The notes under the pieces were generated by a model. It ran no database searches. It saw only the letters and a program-made list of their open reading frames with translations, and had not been told where the DNA came from. Positions 10,475-18,648 of a DNA stretch of 64,000 nucleotides are shown here, piece after piece; position 1 is the stretch's first letter; the number at the start of each line of letters is the position of its first letter. The translations under genes and the position numbers were made by a program. The stretch comes from Calditrichia bacterium (GTDB lineage Bacteria > Calditrichota > Calditrichia > RBG-13-44-9 > J075): NCBI GenBank assembly GCA_028284905.1, contig JANQQU010000002.1, positions 96,829-160,828 on the forward strand, in the 5' to 3' direction.

Positions 10475-10632
10475 AGGGGAGGCTCCGTTTAATTATATGA
10501 AAGGTATATATTTACATTTCTTTTGTAAATATAATCAGCGAATTTTCTAAAGTGATGAAAAAAATTGAAAAATCAAAATTTTATCAGGTTGGGGCGGGTT
10601 GTTAATCGTTGTTCGTTGCTTGCCGAAAGTGT

Positions 10633-11229
10633 TTATTTTTCTGTGGGTTTTCTGGCGGTCTGAATCTCATCAAGCAGGCGAATTAATTGCGGATCACTAA
10701 TGGCAGTGGCAGCGCTATCGAAGAACTCCTGTAAATTAATCGCTTCTACCGATTCGTAAACACCGGCCTGCAATGCCATTTCCAGTTTATCGACCTGTTT
10801 CACCAAACGTGCTTCCGGCGATGCCCCGGTTTCATATTCTTCCCAAAGGGCCAGCCATTGTTCCCCCTTGGAAAGCCGGCTGAATATTTTTTCGACGGCA
10901 GCTTTTTCCCGCTGATACTTTTCGCTGGCGGAAACGTCATCCGCCGGTGTGATATCGCCGGCGTAAATTTCCCCGACATCATGCAGTAACGCCATTCGCA
11001 GCACTTTTTGGCTGTCCAATGCCGGAAAATATTCCTCGGCAATCATCCAGGCCATCATCGCGGTGACGAATGTATGCTCCGCAACTGTCTCACAGGCCTC
11101 CGGGCCCATCCGGCGCAGCCAGCCCTGGCGGAACAATTGTTTTAATTGAGTGATTTCGCTAAAGAAAGTAAGCAGGGAAGAAGCATTTTCCCTGTTATGG
11201 AAATCAGATTTAGGGAATTTGGTCTGCAT
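10633..11229 (-). CDS. HD-domain 5'-deoxynucleotidase (YfbR/HDDC2-like)
   Basis: 198 residues, cytoplasmic. Metal ligands are His52 in ETVAEHTF, the His83-Asp84 doublet in LLHDVGEIYAGD, and Asp147 in KQVDKLEM. This pattern fits the YfbR/HDDC2 family, which dephosphorylates deoxynucleoside monophosphates. The start ATG overlaps the TGA of the upstream flavin reductase gene (TGATG), implying translational coupling. Together with tdk and udk at 53862-55184 it points to nucleotide turnover, although the genes are far apart. The exact substrate is not certain, since other HD phosphohydrolases share these residues. Confidence 0.85.
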   Translation of the reverse strand: MQTKFPKSDFHNRENASSLLTFFSEITQLKQLFRQGWLRRMGPEACETVAEHTFVTAMMAWMIAEEYFPALDSQKVLRMALLHDVGEIYAGDITPADDVSASEKYQREKAAVEKIFSRLSKGEQWLALWEEYETGASPEARLVKQVDKLEMALQAGVYESVEAINLQEFFDSAATAISDPQLIRLLDEIQTARKPTEK

Positions 11230-11870
11230 CAGGGTTTCTTGCGTCCGCCGGGATTAACCGGGAGACTTTCCCACATTCGGATAAATTCCTGACCCTGCCC
11301 GATGTTATGCAAAGTGGAGAAACGAGCAATCAACCGGCCGATTTCGTTCAGACGATCTTTCAGCTCTTCATCGACCAGATTTCCCTCTGGATCGAAATAG
11401 TTCTGTGCTTCCGGCACGGACACTTGCTGAGGCAATACCCAGGCATGGAGGCTGCGACCGATATTGCGCAAGCTATTCAAGGCATTGATCGCCCCCAGGT
11501 TACCGCCGGACACCCCGACAAGGCCCATCATCTTGCCTTCAATTTCATTAAAACTCATCAAATCCAGCGCATTTTTTAAAACGCCGCTTAAGCTGCCATG
11601 ATACTCCGGCGTGCCGAGAATTATGCCTTGCGCTTCTTTCACCTGGCGGCGCAGCCGGAAAACATCCTCAGGATAATCAGCTTCATCTTCCACTGCGCCA
11701 CAAAAGATCAGGTTATAATCTTGCAAATCTATCATGCAGATTTCCGCGCCATTTTCTGCCGCACCGTCCAGGGCTAACTGCACAACTTTTTTGGTATAGC
11801 TGCCTTTTCTTAAACTCCCGGAAATGCCTACAACTTTCACCGGCGTCCGGGATGTTTCCTTCTCAACCAT
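11229..11870 (-). CDS. NADPH-dependent FMN reductase family protein
   Basis: 213 residues with a flavodoxin-like fold. The phosphate-binding loop is GSLRKGSYTKK (about residues 18-28). The flavin-contacting segment TPEYHGSLSGVLKNALD (about 87-103) is diagnostic for the NADPH:FMN reductase and chromate or quinone reductase group. It probably reduces FMN or quinones using NAD(P)H in the cytosol. It is the first gene of a two-gene unit, overlapping the HD phosphohydrolase by one base. The upstream 330 bases (to 12200) contain paired segments that could form a leader. The physiological acceptor is unknown. Confidence 0.92.
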   Translation of the reverse strand: MVEKETSRTPVKVVGISGSLRKGSYTKKVVQLALDGAAENGAEICMIDLQDYNLIFCGAVEDEADYPEDVFRLRRQVKEAQGIILGTPEYHGSLSGVLKNALDLMSFNEIEGKMMGLVGVSGGNLGAINALNSLRNIGRSLHAWVLPQQVSVPEAQNYFDPEGNLVDEELKDRLNEIGRLIARFSTLHNIGQGQEFIRMWESLPVNPGGRKKP

Positions 11871-12200
11871 TCTTCAAACTCCTCGCAACACTATCGAATT
11901 TTATCAGGACAATAGTTTGATAAATGTCCCGGTAATCCATAGAACATAAAATTATCCGCACTTATTCAGCGGTATTTTTCTGACCGGGCCTAAAGACCGA
12001 TGAAGGCCTTGGTGCCTGCCAGACTTTCAAAATAGGACGGTTTCTTCGGCAAAGCGAGTCTGTATTGAGAAATTTGACTGCGGGGTTTCTTAAAAAGCTG
12101 GATTTATCGGCAGTACGGTGTGAGAACAGATTGGTATTCACCGGTGTCTGTTGCAGGTGGCCAAATGGCGCTTACGTCCGAAACATATTAATTAGGGAAG
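11871..12200. other. Intergenic region with possible RNA structure
   Basis: 330 bases between the FMN reductase start and the Lrp stop. Two helices can be drawn: GGCCT (11987-11991) with AGGCC (12004-12008), and CAGACT (12020-12025) with AGTCTG (12057-12062). On the minus strand a frame of about 67 codons runs without a stop across 11970-12175, but has no credible start or Shine-Dalgarno sequence. I recognise no riboswitch class. It may be an lrp terminator, a leader of the reductase gene, or a decayed gene. Confidence 0.35.
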
Positions 12201-12680
12201 TTACTCATCTTCGGCAGCGCCATTATTAGCAACCAGCGGCAACTGGGAAGATTCCTTCACGGTCTCCAAAACGATCGTAGAACGGGATGAAAGTATATTA
12301 TCGAGGCTGCCGAGCTTTTCCCGCAGAAATTTACCAAGCGTTTCGGTATTGCGGGTACGGACCTTAATCAGATAACAATCTTCCCCGGTAATGTGATGTA
12401 TTTCCTGAACTTCCGGCATTTCCTTTAGTTGCTTGGCAGTGTCCAGATGCCCATATGTTTCTGACGTTTTGATAAAAATAAAAGCCGTCAGTCCCAACAG
12501 CAATGCCTTCGCGTTCAAGCGTACTTCATACTGCTCGATAATACCCTTATCTTCCAGCTTTCGCATTCGTTCGAGAATCGCGGATGGCACCATCCCAATT
12601 TTCCGGGCAATTTCCGCATTGGATACGCGCCCGTTCTTTTGAACTAAGGACAAAATCTTTAAATCAATATCATCTATCAT
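12201..12680 (-). CDS. Lrp/AsnC-family transcriptional regulator
   Basis: 159 residues. Residues 1-60 are a winged helix-turn-helix (DDIDLKILSLVQKNGR, NAEIARKIGM, LEDKGIIEQYE). Residues ~65-140 form the RAM/ligand-binding domain, with ITGEDCYLIKVRTRN as the typical GxxD(Y/C) effector region. It should bind DNA as a dimer or octamer and respond to amino acids. The ATG is at 12680. The upstream region is occupied by a dense short-word repeat (12695-12824), so the promoter is probably within or beyond it. Regulated genes cannot be named; no amino-acid metabolism gene is adjacent. Confidence 0.93.
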   Translation of the reverse strand: MIDDIDLKILSLVQKNGRVSNAEIARKIGMVPSAILERMRKLEDKGIIEQYEVRLNAKALLLGLTAFIFIKTSETYGHLDTAKQLKEMPEVQEIHHITGEDCYLIKVRTRNTETLGKFLREKLGSLDNILSSRSTIVLETVKESSQLPLVANNGAAEDE

Positions 12681-12694
12681 GCAATTTTCCTTTT

Positions 12695-12824
12695 TCAGTT
12701 GTCAGTTGGCAGTTATCAGTTGACAGTTATCAGTTATCAGGCGTCGATAATATATGTAGTTATTTAAATGATAACTGCTAACTGTTCACTGATCACTGTT
12801 CACTGTTCACTGTTCACTGATCAC
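12695..12824. repeat. Short tandem repeat cluster with inverted arms (CAGTTATC / GTTCACTG words)
   Basis: The left part (12695-12740) repeats CAGTT(A/G)(T/G)C words. The right part (12770-12824) repeats ACTGTTCACTG and ACTGATCAC words that are partly complementary to the left. The cluster sits between the divergent Lrp-like and M1 peptidase genes. It resembles the short tandemly repeated repetitive sequences described in cyanobacteria. No coding potential is seen. The rest of the gap to 12993 holds AT-rich sequence and the Shine-Dalgarno site of the next gene. Confidence 0.75.
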
Positions 12825-12993
12825 ATAAAAACTTATATCCCCGGCATAGCCAATTCAAGGCAATTTATTAGAAAGTCGGTTTTCAAAAAATTTCGGCAAT
12901 AAATGGTCGAAACGATTCCCAATGATTTTTCTTTGAAACAAAATGCCCCCGGTTTACATTTTACGATTATGTTATTCGCGAAAAGGAGATGAA

Positions 12994-14862
12994 ATGCTGT
13001 TACCCATATTCAAATTGTTTCGTAATTTACTGTTACTCTCTCTCATTGGTTTACTATCCTGCCAGTCCACCCCAGACAACCCTCGCCATGATGTGCATTC
13101 ATATGCCAAACCGGCAGAGGCACTGATGACCCATCTGGATCTCACCCTGGCGGTAGATTTTAAGAACAAACAACTGGATGGCAAAGCCACATTATCCATA
13201 GATAATAAAACCGGCACAAATCAACTACATCTGGATGCGCGGGATTTAACCATCGATAAAGTTACCCTGGGCAGCGCAGAAACAGTCACCAATTTTAAGC
13301 TCGGTGAAGAAGATGATTTTATGGGGCAACCGCTGATTATCGATATAACTCCGGAGACGGAGCTGGTTAATATCTACTACAAAACTTCCCCGGCAGCCGT
13401 GGCATTGCAGTGGCTAACGCCGGAGCAAACATCCGGGAAAAAACATCCTTTTCTCTTTACCCAGTCCCAGGCAATACTCGCCCGCACCTGGGTGCCCTGC
13501 CAGGATAGCCCCGGTATTCGCTTTACATACAATGCGACGGTTAAAGTTGACACCGCGTTAATGGCGGTAATGAGCGCAGAGAATGGCACTGAACGCAACA
13601 ATGAAGGCGTCTATCATTTTACCATGAAGCAGCCGATTCCCGCTTATTTGCTGGCGCTCGCAGTTGGAGATATCGAGTATCGCTCGCTCGGCCCGACCAG
13701 TGGGGTTTATGCCGAGCCGGCAATGCTTGCCAAAGCAGCATTCGAGTTTGCCGACACCGAAAAGATGATTACGGCGGCGGAAGCGCTCTATGGCGAATAT
13801 CGCTGGGAAAAATATGATATTATTGTACTTCCCCCCAGCTTCCCCTTTGGCGGCATGGAAAACCCACGCCTCACTTTTGCAACACCGACGATTCTTGCCG
13901 GGGACCGTTCCCTGGTGGCACTCATCGCTCACGAACTGGCGCATTCCTGGTCCGGCAACCTGGTTACTAATGCCACCTGGAACGACTTCTGGCTCAATGA
14001 AGGGTTTACTTGCTATTTCGAACATCGCATTATGGAAGAAATTTATGGTGAGGAGTATGCCGGTATGCTGGAGCAGCTCGCTTACCAGGATGCGATGGAT
14101 GCCGTCAACGACATCGGGCCTACCAGCAAAGATACTCATCTCTACCTTAATCTGAAGGGGCGCGACCCTGATGATGGCATGACCGGTGTCGCCTACGAAA
14201 AAGGCCGCTTCTTTCTGCAAATGCTTGAAGATACTTTCGGGCGGGAAAAATGGGATGCCTTTCTGCGGGATTATTTCGATCGCTTCGCCTTTAAAAGCAT
14301 GACCAGCGCAGAATTCGTTGCTCATCTAAATAAGGAATTGATTAAGGGAGACAAGGCACTCGCTGAGCAAGTGAACATCGATGCCTGGATCTATGGCCCC
14401 GGTATGCCGGACAACTGCCCGGTGCCGCAATCCGGTGAATTTGACCGGGTGAATGCGCAAATAGACACCTGGCTGGAAGGTACAGCAGCATCTGCGCTGA
14501 ATACCGATAACTGGACCACCCACCACTGGCTGCACTTCCTGCGTAATCTCCCGCATGAAATAAGTACGGAACAGATGACTGACCTGGACAATCAATTTCA
14601 CTTCACGAAATCCGGGAATTCAGAAATCCATCATGCCTGGTTAATGCTGGCGGTTAAAAACAGCTACGCACCGGCCAACGATGCCGTGGAAAATTTCCTC
14701 ACCAGCATTGGTCGACTGAAATTTCTAAGACCGCTCTACCAGGCACTGGCAGAAACACCCGAAGGTAAGGAAAAGGCTTTGGCGATCTATGAAGTCGCCC
14801 GCAGTGGTTATCATCCGGTCAGCTATTCGACGATTGACGCTTTGCTGGGATGGCAACAGTAA
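12994..14862 (+). CDS. Lipoprotein M1 aminopeptidase (leukotriene A4 hydrolase-like)
   Basis: 622 residues from the ATG at 12994, chosen because AAAGGAG lies just upstream and the next residues form a lipoprotein signal ending in LLSC; the open frame extends to 12943. The exopeptidase loop reads GGMENP. The zinc site is HELAHSWSG (His313, Glu314, His317), with Glu336 in FWLNEG. The HSWSGNLVTN sequence and the following W.DFWLNEG are closest to leukotriene A4 hydrolase/ColAP-type aminopeptidases, and a helical C-terminal domain (~480-622) agrees with that family. It likely removes N-terminal residues from peptides at the inner face of the outer membrane. It is a second M1 enzyme in the window but from a different subfamily than the one at 3547. 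Confidence 0.92.
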   Translation: MLLPIFKLFRNLLLLSLIGLLSCQSTPDNPRHDVHSYAKPAEALMTHLDLTLAVDFKNKQLDGKATLSIDNKTGTNQLHLDARDLTIDKVTLGSAETVTNFKLGEEDDFMGQPLIIDITPETELVNIYYKTSPAAVALQWLTPEQTSGKKHPFLFTQSQAILARTWVPCQDSPGIRFTYNATVKVDTALMAVMSAENGTERNNEGVYHFTMKQPIPAYLLALAVGDIEYRSLGPTSGVYAEPAMLAKAAFEFADTEKMITAAEALYGEYRWEKYDIIVLPPSFPFGGMENPRLTFATPTILAGDRSLVALIAHELAHSWSGNLVTNATWNDFWLNEGFTCYFEHRIMEEIYGEEYAGMLEQLAYQDAMDAVNDIGPTSKDTHLYLNLKGRDPDDGMTGVAYEKGRFFLQMLEDTFGREKWDAFLRDYFDRFAFKSMTSAEFVAHLNKELIKGDKALAEQVNIDAWIYGPGMPDNCPVPQSGEFDRVNAQIDTWLEGTAASALNTDNWTTHHWLHFLRNLPHEISTEQMTDLDNQFHFTKSGNSEIHHAWLMLAVKNSYAPANDAVENFLTSIGRLKFLRPLYQALAETPEGKEKALAIYEVARSGYHPVSYSTIDALLGWQQ

Positions 14863-14888
14863 CACCTGGCAATAAACGTTGTCACTTC

Positions 14889-14926
14889 TTGCCCATTTGC
14901 CCATTTGCAGATTTGCAGATGGGCAA
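14889..14926. repeat. Inverted repeat of TTGCCCATTTG words
   Basis: TTGCCCATTTGCCCATTTGC is followed by GATTTGC and then GCAGATGGGCAA, forming a stem-loop just after the M1 peptidase stop codon. The same word family recurs at 30890-30919 and 35622-35660. It could act as a transcript end signal; there is no T-run. Confidence 0.6.
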
Positions 14927-14990
14927 AATAACACGCAGAGATAATCACATGTTTTGGGGAAAGCAATTACATCGAAATGGAGGTAAGTTT

Positions 14991-16238
14991 ATGAAAGTTC
15001 TTTTAATGATTTTGTCGGTCTTGATGTTATCAACGATGATGAATGCCAACGACCAATGGCGGGGCAAAAACCGCGATGGGCATTACAATGAAGGCACCTT
15101 AATGAAACAATGGCCGGATGATGGTCCGAAATTGTTGTGGAGCACAGAAAGTCTCGCTGCGGGTTATGGTGCCGCAACTGCCTCCGGAGATGCTCTCTAC
15201 CTGGTTGGCGTTCAGGATCAGGTGGAATATCTCATCGCCCTGGACAAGAGCGGGAAAGAGCTCTGGCGCACCGATATCGGTCATGCCTATGAAGGCGATT
15301 TTGCCCTCGGGCGCTGCACCCCGACGGTGTCAGATGGCAGCGTCTACGTCATTACCAGTGCGGGAACAATTTCCCGGGTAGATGCTAAAACCGGTGAGGT
15401 CAACTGGTCGGTGGATGGCCATAAAAAATTTGCCGGCAGCTGGGGAATCTGGGGCACTTCGGAAAACCCGTTGGTCGCGGATAATATGGTTATTTATACC
15501 CCTGGCGGTAACCAGACCACCATCGTTGCATTAAATGCGGAGAATGGAGAAACGGTCTGGCAATCCGAGAGCTTGAAGGACAAGTCGGCATATTCTTCCC
15601 CGATTTATTTTCAGCATGCCGGTAGAAATGTGATTGCCAATGTCAGCGCCAATTATATTTTCGGCGTCGAGGCATCTTCCGGAAAAATGCTCTGGAAATA
15701 CAGCTACGGCACATTGGAAGCACCACCGATTTCCTGGGGTGCCCCCTATGTAAATACCGTCACGCCGATTTACCGCGACGGTCAAATTTACACCACCAGC
15801 GGCTACGATCACGTCGGTGCTGCTTTCAAACTGGCGGATGATGGCTTAGGCATTTCCGTTGCCTGGACGGACAAAACCCTTGATACCCATCATGGCGGCG
15901 TTGTGTTGGTTGGCGACTATCTTTACGGCGCTAACTGGATTAACAACCGCTCCGGGAACTGGTGCAGCATCAACTGGAAAACCGGCGAACCTGCTTACGA
16001 AACCAAGTGGCTAAGTAAAGGCTCGATTATCCATTCTGATGGTATGTTGATTTGCTACGAAGAAAAACGCGGCACAATCGGTCTGGCAAAAGCCACACCG
16101 GAGAAGTTCGAAATTATCAGTTCATTTCAGGTACCGTTGGGGAGCGGTCCTCATTGGTCTCATCCGATGATAAGTGACGGTGTGCTTTATATTCGCCATG
16201 GCAAAGCCTTGATGGCCTATAGCATTAGTGCCGGTTAA
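14991..16238 (+). CDS. Exported PQQ-like beta-propeller protein
   Basis: 415 residues from the ATG at 14991, preceded by GGAGG and followed by a signal peptide (to about MNA, residue 18); the open frame runs back to 14850. The mature chain opens with QWRGKNRDGHY, typical of outer-membrane PQQ-like repeat proteins. It contains blades with the W-motif pattern: LIALDKSGKELWRTDIG, SRVDAKTGEVNWSVDG, VALNAENGETVWQS, FGVEASSGKMLWKYS. It resembles BamB-like or orphan PQQ-propeller proteins. No dehydrogenase active-site residues were identified, so a scaffold or binding role is more likely than PQQ enzyme activity. Neighbours give no clear pathway. Confidence 0.85.
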   Translation: MKVLLMILSVLMLSTMMNANDQWRGKNRDGHYNEGTLMKQWPDDGPKLLWSTESLAAGYGAATASGDALYLVGVQDQVEYLIALDKSGKELWRTDIGHAYEGDFALGRCTPTVSDGSVYVITSAGTISRVDAKTGEVNWSVDGHKKFAGSWGIWGTSENPLVADNMVIYTPGGNQTTIVALNAENGETVWQSESLKDKSAYSSPIYFQHAGRNVIANVSANYIFGVEASSGKMLWKYSYGTLEAPPISWGAPYVNTVTPIYRDGQIYTTSGYDHVGAAFKLADDGLGISVAWTDKTLDTHHGGVVLVGDYLYGANWINNRSGNWCSINWKTGEPAYETKWLSKGSIIHSDGMLICYEEKRGTIGLAKATPEKFEIISSFQVPLGSGPHWSHPMISDGVLYIRHGKALMAYSISAG

Positions 16239-16254
16239 GATCCACTGAAATTAA

Positions 16255-16340
16255 AGTAGCAGTAGCAGTAGCAGTAGCAGTAGCAGTAGCAGTAGCAAAC
16301 GATGATTTTAAAACTGCCACTGTCAACTGCTACTGCCACT
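16255..16340. repeat. (AGTAGC)7 microsatellite with complementary GCTACTGCC arm
   Basis: Seven exact copies of AGTAGC run from 16255 to 16296. A complementary stretch, AACTGCCACTGTCAACTGC then TACTGCCACT (16311-16340), follows and can pair with part of the array. The array lies 30 bases upstream of the serine hydrolase start, so length changes could alter the leader. Related GTAGCAGT/GGCAGTT words occur at 31509-31590 and 61809-61865. Confidence 0.8.
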
Positions 16341-16370
16341 TTTCCAATTACGCCAAGCACAGGAGCAAAG

Positions 16371-17858
16371 ATGATCTTACGCAGATTTCACTTCATAAAC
16401 AGCCTTCTTCTTTTAATCTTACTCTCTACCAGCACTGTCCTTGGGCGTCAGGAAGATCCACGGATTCATGAATTGATGAGTCGTTATCATGACAATGGGG
16501 ATTTTAATGGTGCTGTTTTGGTGGCAAAAAATGGAGAAGTAGTTTATAAGAATGGATTCGGCTGGGCGAATGTGGAATGGGAAATTCCAAATAGAACGGA
16601 CACTCGTTTTCGCCTTGCTTCGATCACTAAACAATTTACTGCCCTGCTGGTATTACAGGAAGTTGCCAAAGGCAGCATCAAACTAGATGGGATTATTCGC
16701 GATTATCTCCCCGATTATCCTCCGAAAAATGGCGATGTAATTACCATCCATCAGCTGTTATCCCATACATCCGGGATGCCGCATTATGCCGGCATTCCCG
16801 GCTTCTTTCCAAAATTTAGCCGGAAGCTCTATACACCGCAAAACTACATCAAGCTCTTCTGGGAACTGGACCGAAAATTTGAACCGGGCAGCGAGATGAG
16901 TTATAGCAGCTTTGGTTACTATCTGCTCGGCGTCATTCTGGAAAAGGTAACCGGGAAAACCTACGCTGAATTACTGCAGGAACGCATTTTCGATCCCCTG
17001 GGAATGGCCCACTCCAGCCTCGATGATGATCTGAGCATCGTGAAAAATCGCGCTGCTGGCTACGACCGCACAATTGCCGGATTTCGCAATACCACCTTTC
17101 GGGATATGTCTACCGCCTATGCTACCGGCGGAATGCTCTCCAGCGTGGAAGATCTTTACCGCTGGGATCGCTCGCTTTATGAAGACACGCTGCTCCCGAA
17201 AAAATATCGGGATTTAATGATGACGCCCAATCTGAAAAATTACGGTTACGGCTTCAATATCGTCGAACGTACGATTGCGGAAGATATGACCACAACGGTG
17301 GTTTCTCACAGCGGCGGCATCAATGGCTTTAACAGCCTGATTACCCGTTTGGTGGACGATGGCCATCTTATCGTATTGCTACGCAATGCCCCCGGTAGCA
17401 GTCTTCGCCAACTTACCAGTGATATCATCGCCATCCTTTACAATCAGCCGCTGGAAATGCCCCGCGCTTCCGCTGCCCGGAAGGTTGGGGAAATAATGTA
17501 CGGGGAAGGTCTTGAGGCTGGCGCTGCCGCCTATCAACGGTTAAAGAGTACAGACGATAAAACTTATCAATTTTCCGAAGGAGAGTTCAACCAGCTTGGC
17601 TATGAATTTCTCCGCCTGAAAAAATACCCGGAAGCGATTAAAATTCTTACGATAAACATGAATGCTTTTCCGGCATCCGCAAATACTTATGACAGTCTTG
17701 CCGAAGCCTACATGAACAGTGGTGACCGGGAAAATGCCATCAAGTACTATCGCCTTGCCATTGAAAAATCCGCAGCGGATAGCTCCATGGACGAAACCCG
17801 CCGGGAAAATTTTCTGAAAAATGCCCGGCAATACCTGAAAGTGCTGGAAGGCTCCTGA
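16371..17858 (+). CDS. Exported serine hydrolase (class C beta-lactamase/DD-peptidase fold) with TPR tail
   Basis: 495 residues from the ATG at 16371, selected because AGGAG precedes it and a signal peptide follows. The penicillin-binding-fold motifs are present: Ser84-x-x-Lys87 (SITK), Tyr178-Ser-Ser (YSS) and HSGG at 313-316 in place of KTG. This combination is typical of the AmpC/EstB/DD-carboxypeptidase-like 'beta-lactamase' family of esterases and peptidases. Residues ~400-490 contain two to three TPR-like helical hairpins (YEFLRLKKYPEAIKIL, YDSLAEAYMNSGDRENAIKYY). Substrate unknown; beta-lactam hydrolysis cannot be assumed from the fold. A strong hairpin terminator follows at 17908. Confidence 0.92.
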   Translation: MILRRFHFINSLLLLILLSTSTVLGRQEDPRIHELMSRYHDNGDFNGAVLVAKNGEVVYKNGFGWANVEWEIPNRTDTRFRLASITKQFTALLVLQEVAKGSIKLDGIIRDYLPDYPPKNGDVITIHQLLSHTSGMPHYAGIPGFFPKFSRKLYTPQNYIKLFWELDRKFEPGSEMSYSSFGYYLLGVILEKVTGKTYAELLQERIFDPLGMAHSSLDDDLSIVKNRAAGYDRTIAGFRNTTFRDMSTAYATGGMLSSVEDLYRWDRSLYEDTLLPKKYRDLMMTPNLKNYGYGFNIVERTIAEDMTTTVVSHSGGINGFNSLITRLVDDGHLIVLLRNAPGSSLRQLTSDIIAILYNQPLEMPRASAARKVGEIMYGEGLEAGAAAYQRLKSTDDKTYQFSEGEFNQLGYEFLRLKKYPEAIKILTINMNAFPASANTYDSLAEAYMNSGDRENAIKYYRLAIEKSAADSSMDETRRENFLKNARQYLKVLEGS

Positions 17859-17907
17859 TAGCAAGGATCCCAATTCCCCTGAAAATCTGCGAAATAATTT
17901 TACACAA

Positions 17908-17946
17908 AGCTGTCCGGTGTTAGTATTCAGCCGGACAGCTTTACTT
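17908..17946 (+). terminator. Hairpin downstream of the serine hydrolase gene
   Basis: Perfect 10-bp stem AGCTGTCCGG (17908-17917) / CCGGACAGCT (17931-17940), with a 13-base loop and a short TTTA run after it. Placed 50 bases beyond the stop codon; good candidate for an intrinsic terminator. Confidence 0.75.
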
Positions 17947-17999
17947 ACCGCAAGCCTTATCTGCCGCTATTTAGTGACAAATCAACTATTTGGCACTTC

Positions 18000-18213
18000 T
18001 TTTGCGAACAATCTTCTTCAAATAGCTCAATGACAACTGTGATCTTAGCCCGCGACAACGGGCAACATTTTCGGCCCATCCGGCATTCTGGAGAGGTTGC
18101 CTCAGGAGAAACCGAAGGACAGTAATCCAGCAATCGAATACTGCCATGTTACCAGCCCCTTAAAATCGCAGCATTCAACATCAGTTAATCTCAAATGCGA
18201 AAGCAGGTGTAAG
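18000..18213 (+). other. Long leader of the small exported protein gene, possibly structured
   Basis: About 210 bases between the terminator region and the ATG at 18214. It contains the short hairpin CCCGcgacaaCGGG (near 18050-18063) and a segment where CTGG (about 18088) can pair with CCAG (about 18127), enclosing GGTT paired with AACC. GGAGAG and CCGAAGG words recall glycine riboswitches, but the required layout and the second conserved blocks are missing. I do not assign a class. Confidence 0.3.
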
Positions 18214-18645
18214 ATGATCAAATATCTATTGATTTTGGCCGTGGTAATATTAATCAGTCTCTTCTCCGGAAGCAGCGATAATGAACAACTATCACCAACG
18301 ACTTTAATGGCGGCAACCAATGCCGAAGAAACCGTAGATAATAAATTGTACCTAAAAGATCTGGTCACCCGTTTTGTCGGTTACACCGATGAGAATGACA
18401 ATCGCACCGTTCTGGAAATGAACATCGCCCGAATCGACTCTTCTGCCCGGGAAATTTCATTTCGCTATGTTCTCAATAGCAGTGGCAGTGAAAAAAGCGG
18501 CGTTGGCAAAATTCATCAGGATATGGCAATGATCGAAATTGACGACCGGATGGCCGGTAAAATTTATTATCAATCAGACAAAAGAATTGCCATGGAGGCA
18601 CTGAATCCGGAGAGCGGCGGATACTGGAAATTGTGGGAGAAATAA
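18214..18645 (+). CDS. Small exported protein of unknown function
   Basis: 143 residues from the ATG at 18214; the open frame begins at a TTG at 18097, but the hydrophobic N-terminal segment (MIKYLLILAVVILISLF) supports the internal start. The Shine-Dalgarno sequence is weak. After the signal or anchor segment the chain is mostly beta-like with no Cys or catalytic pattern that I recognise. It ends GGYWKLWEK, and the next gene starts three bases after its stop, so the two are almost certainly co-translated. The partner is a coiled-coil lipoprotein, suggesting a cell-envelope complex. Function unknown. Confidence 0.7.
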   Translation: MIKYLLILAVVILISLFSGSSDNEQLSPTTLMAATNAEETVDNKLYLKDLVTRFVGYTDENDNRTVLEMNIARIDSSAREISFRYVLNSSGSEKSGVGKIHQDMAMIEIDDRMAGKIYYQSDKRIAMEALNPESGGYWKLWEK

Positions 18646-18648
18646 AAA

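Noticed and set aside
12695..12824. Possible CRISPR array
   Set aside because: Repeat words are 8-12 bases, vary, and lack regular unique spacers; no cas genes are nearby.
13558..14325. 255-codon antisense frame inside the M1 peptidase gene
   Set aside because: The sense strand encodes clear catalytic motifs; the antisense frame has no start signal and no domain pattern.
18000..18213. Glycine riboswitch
   Set aside because: GGAGAG and CCGAAGG words occur, but spacing and the other conserved blocks do not fit, and the downstream gene is not glycine related.
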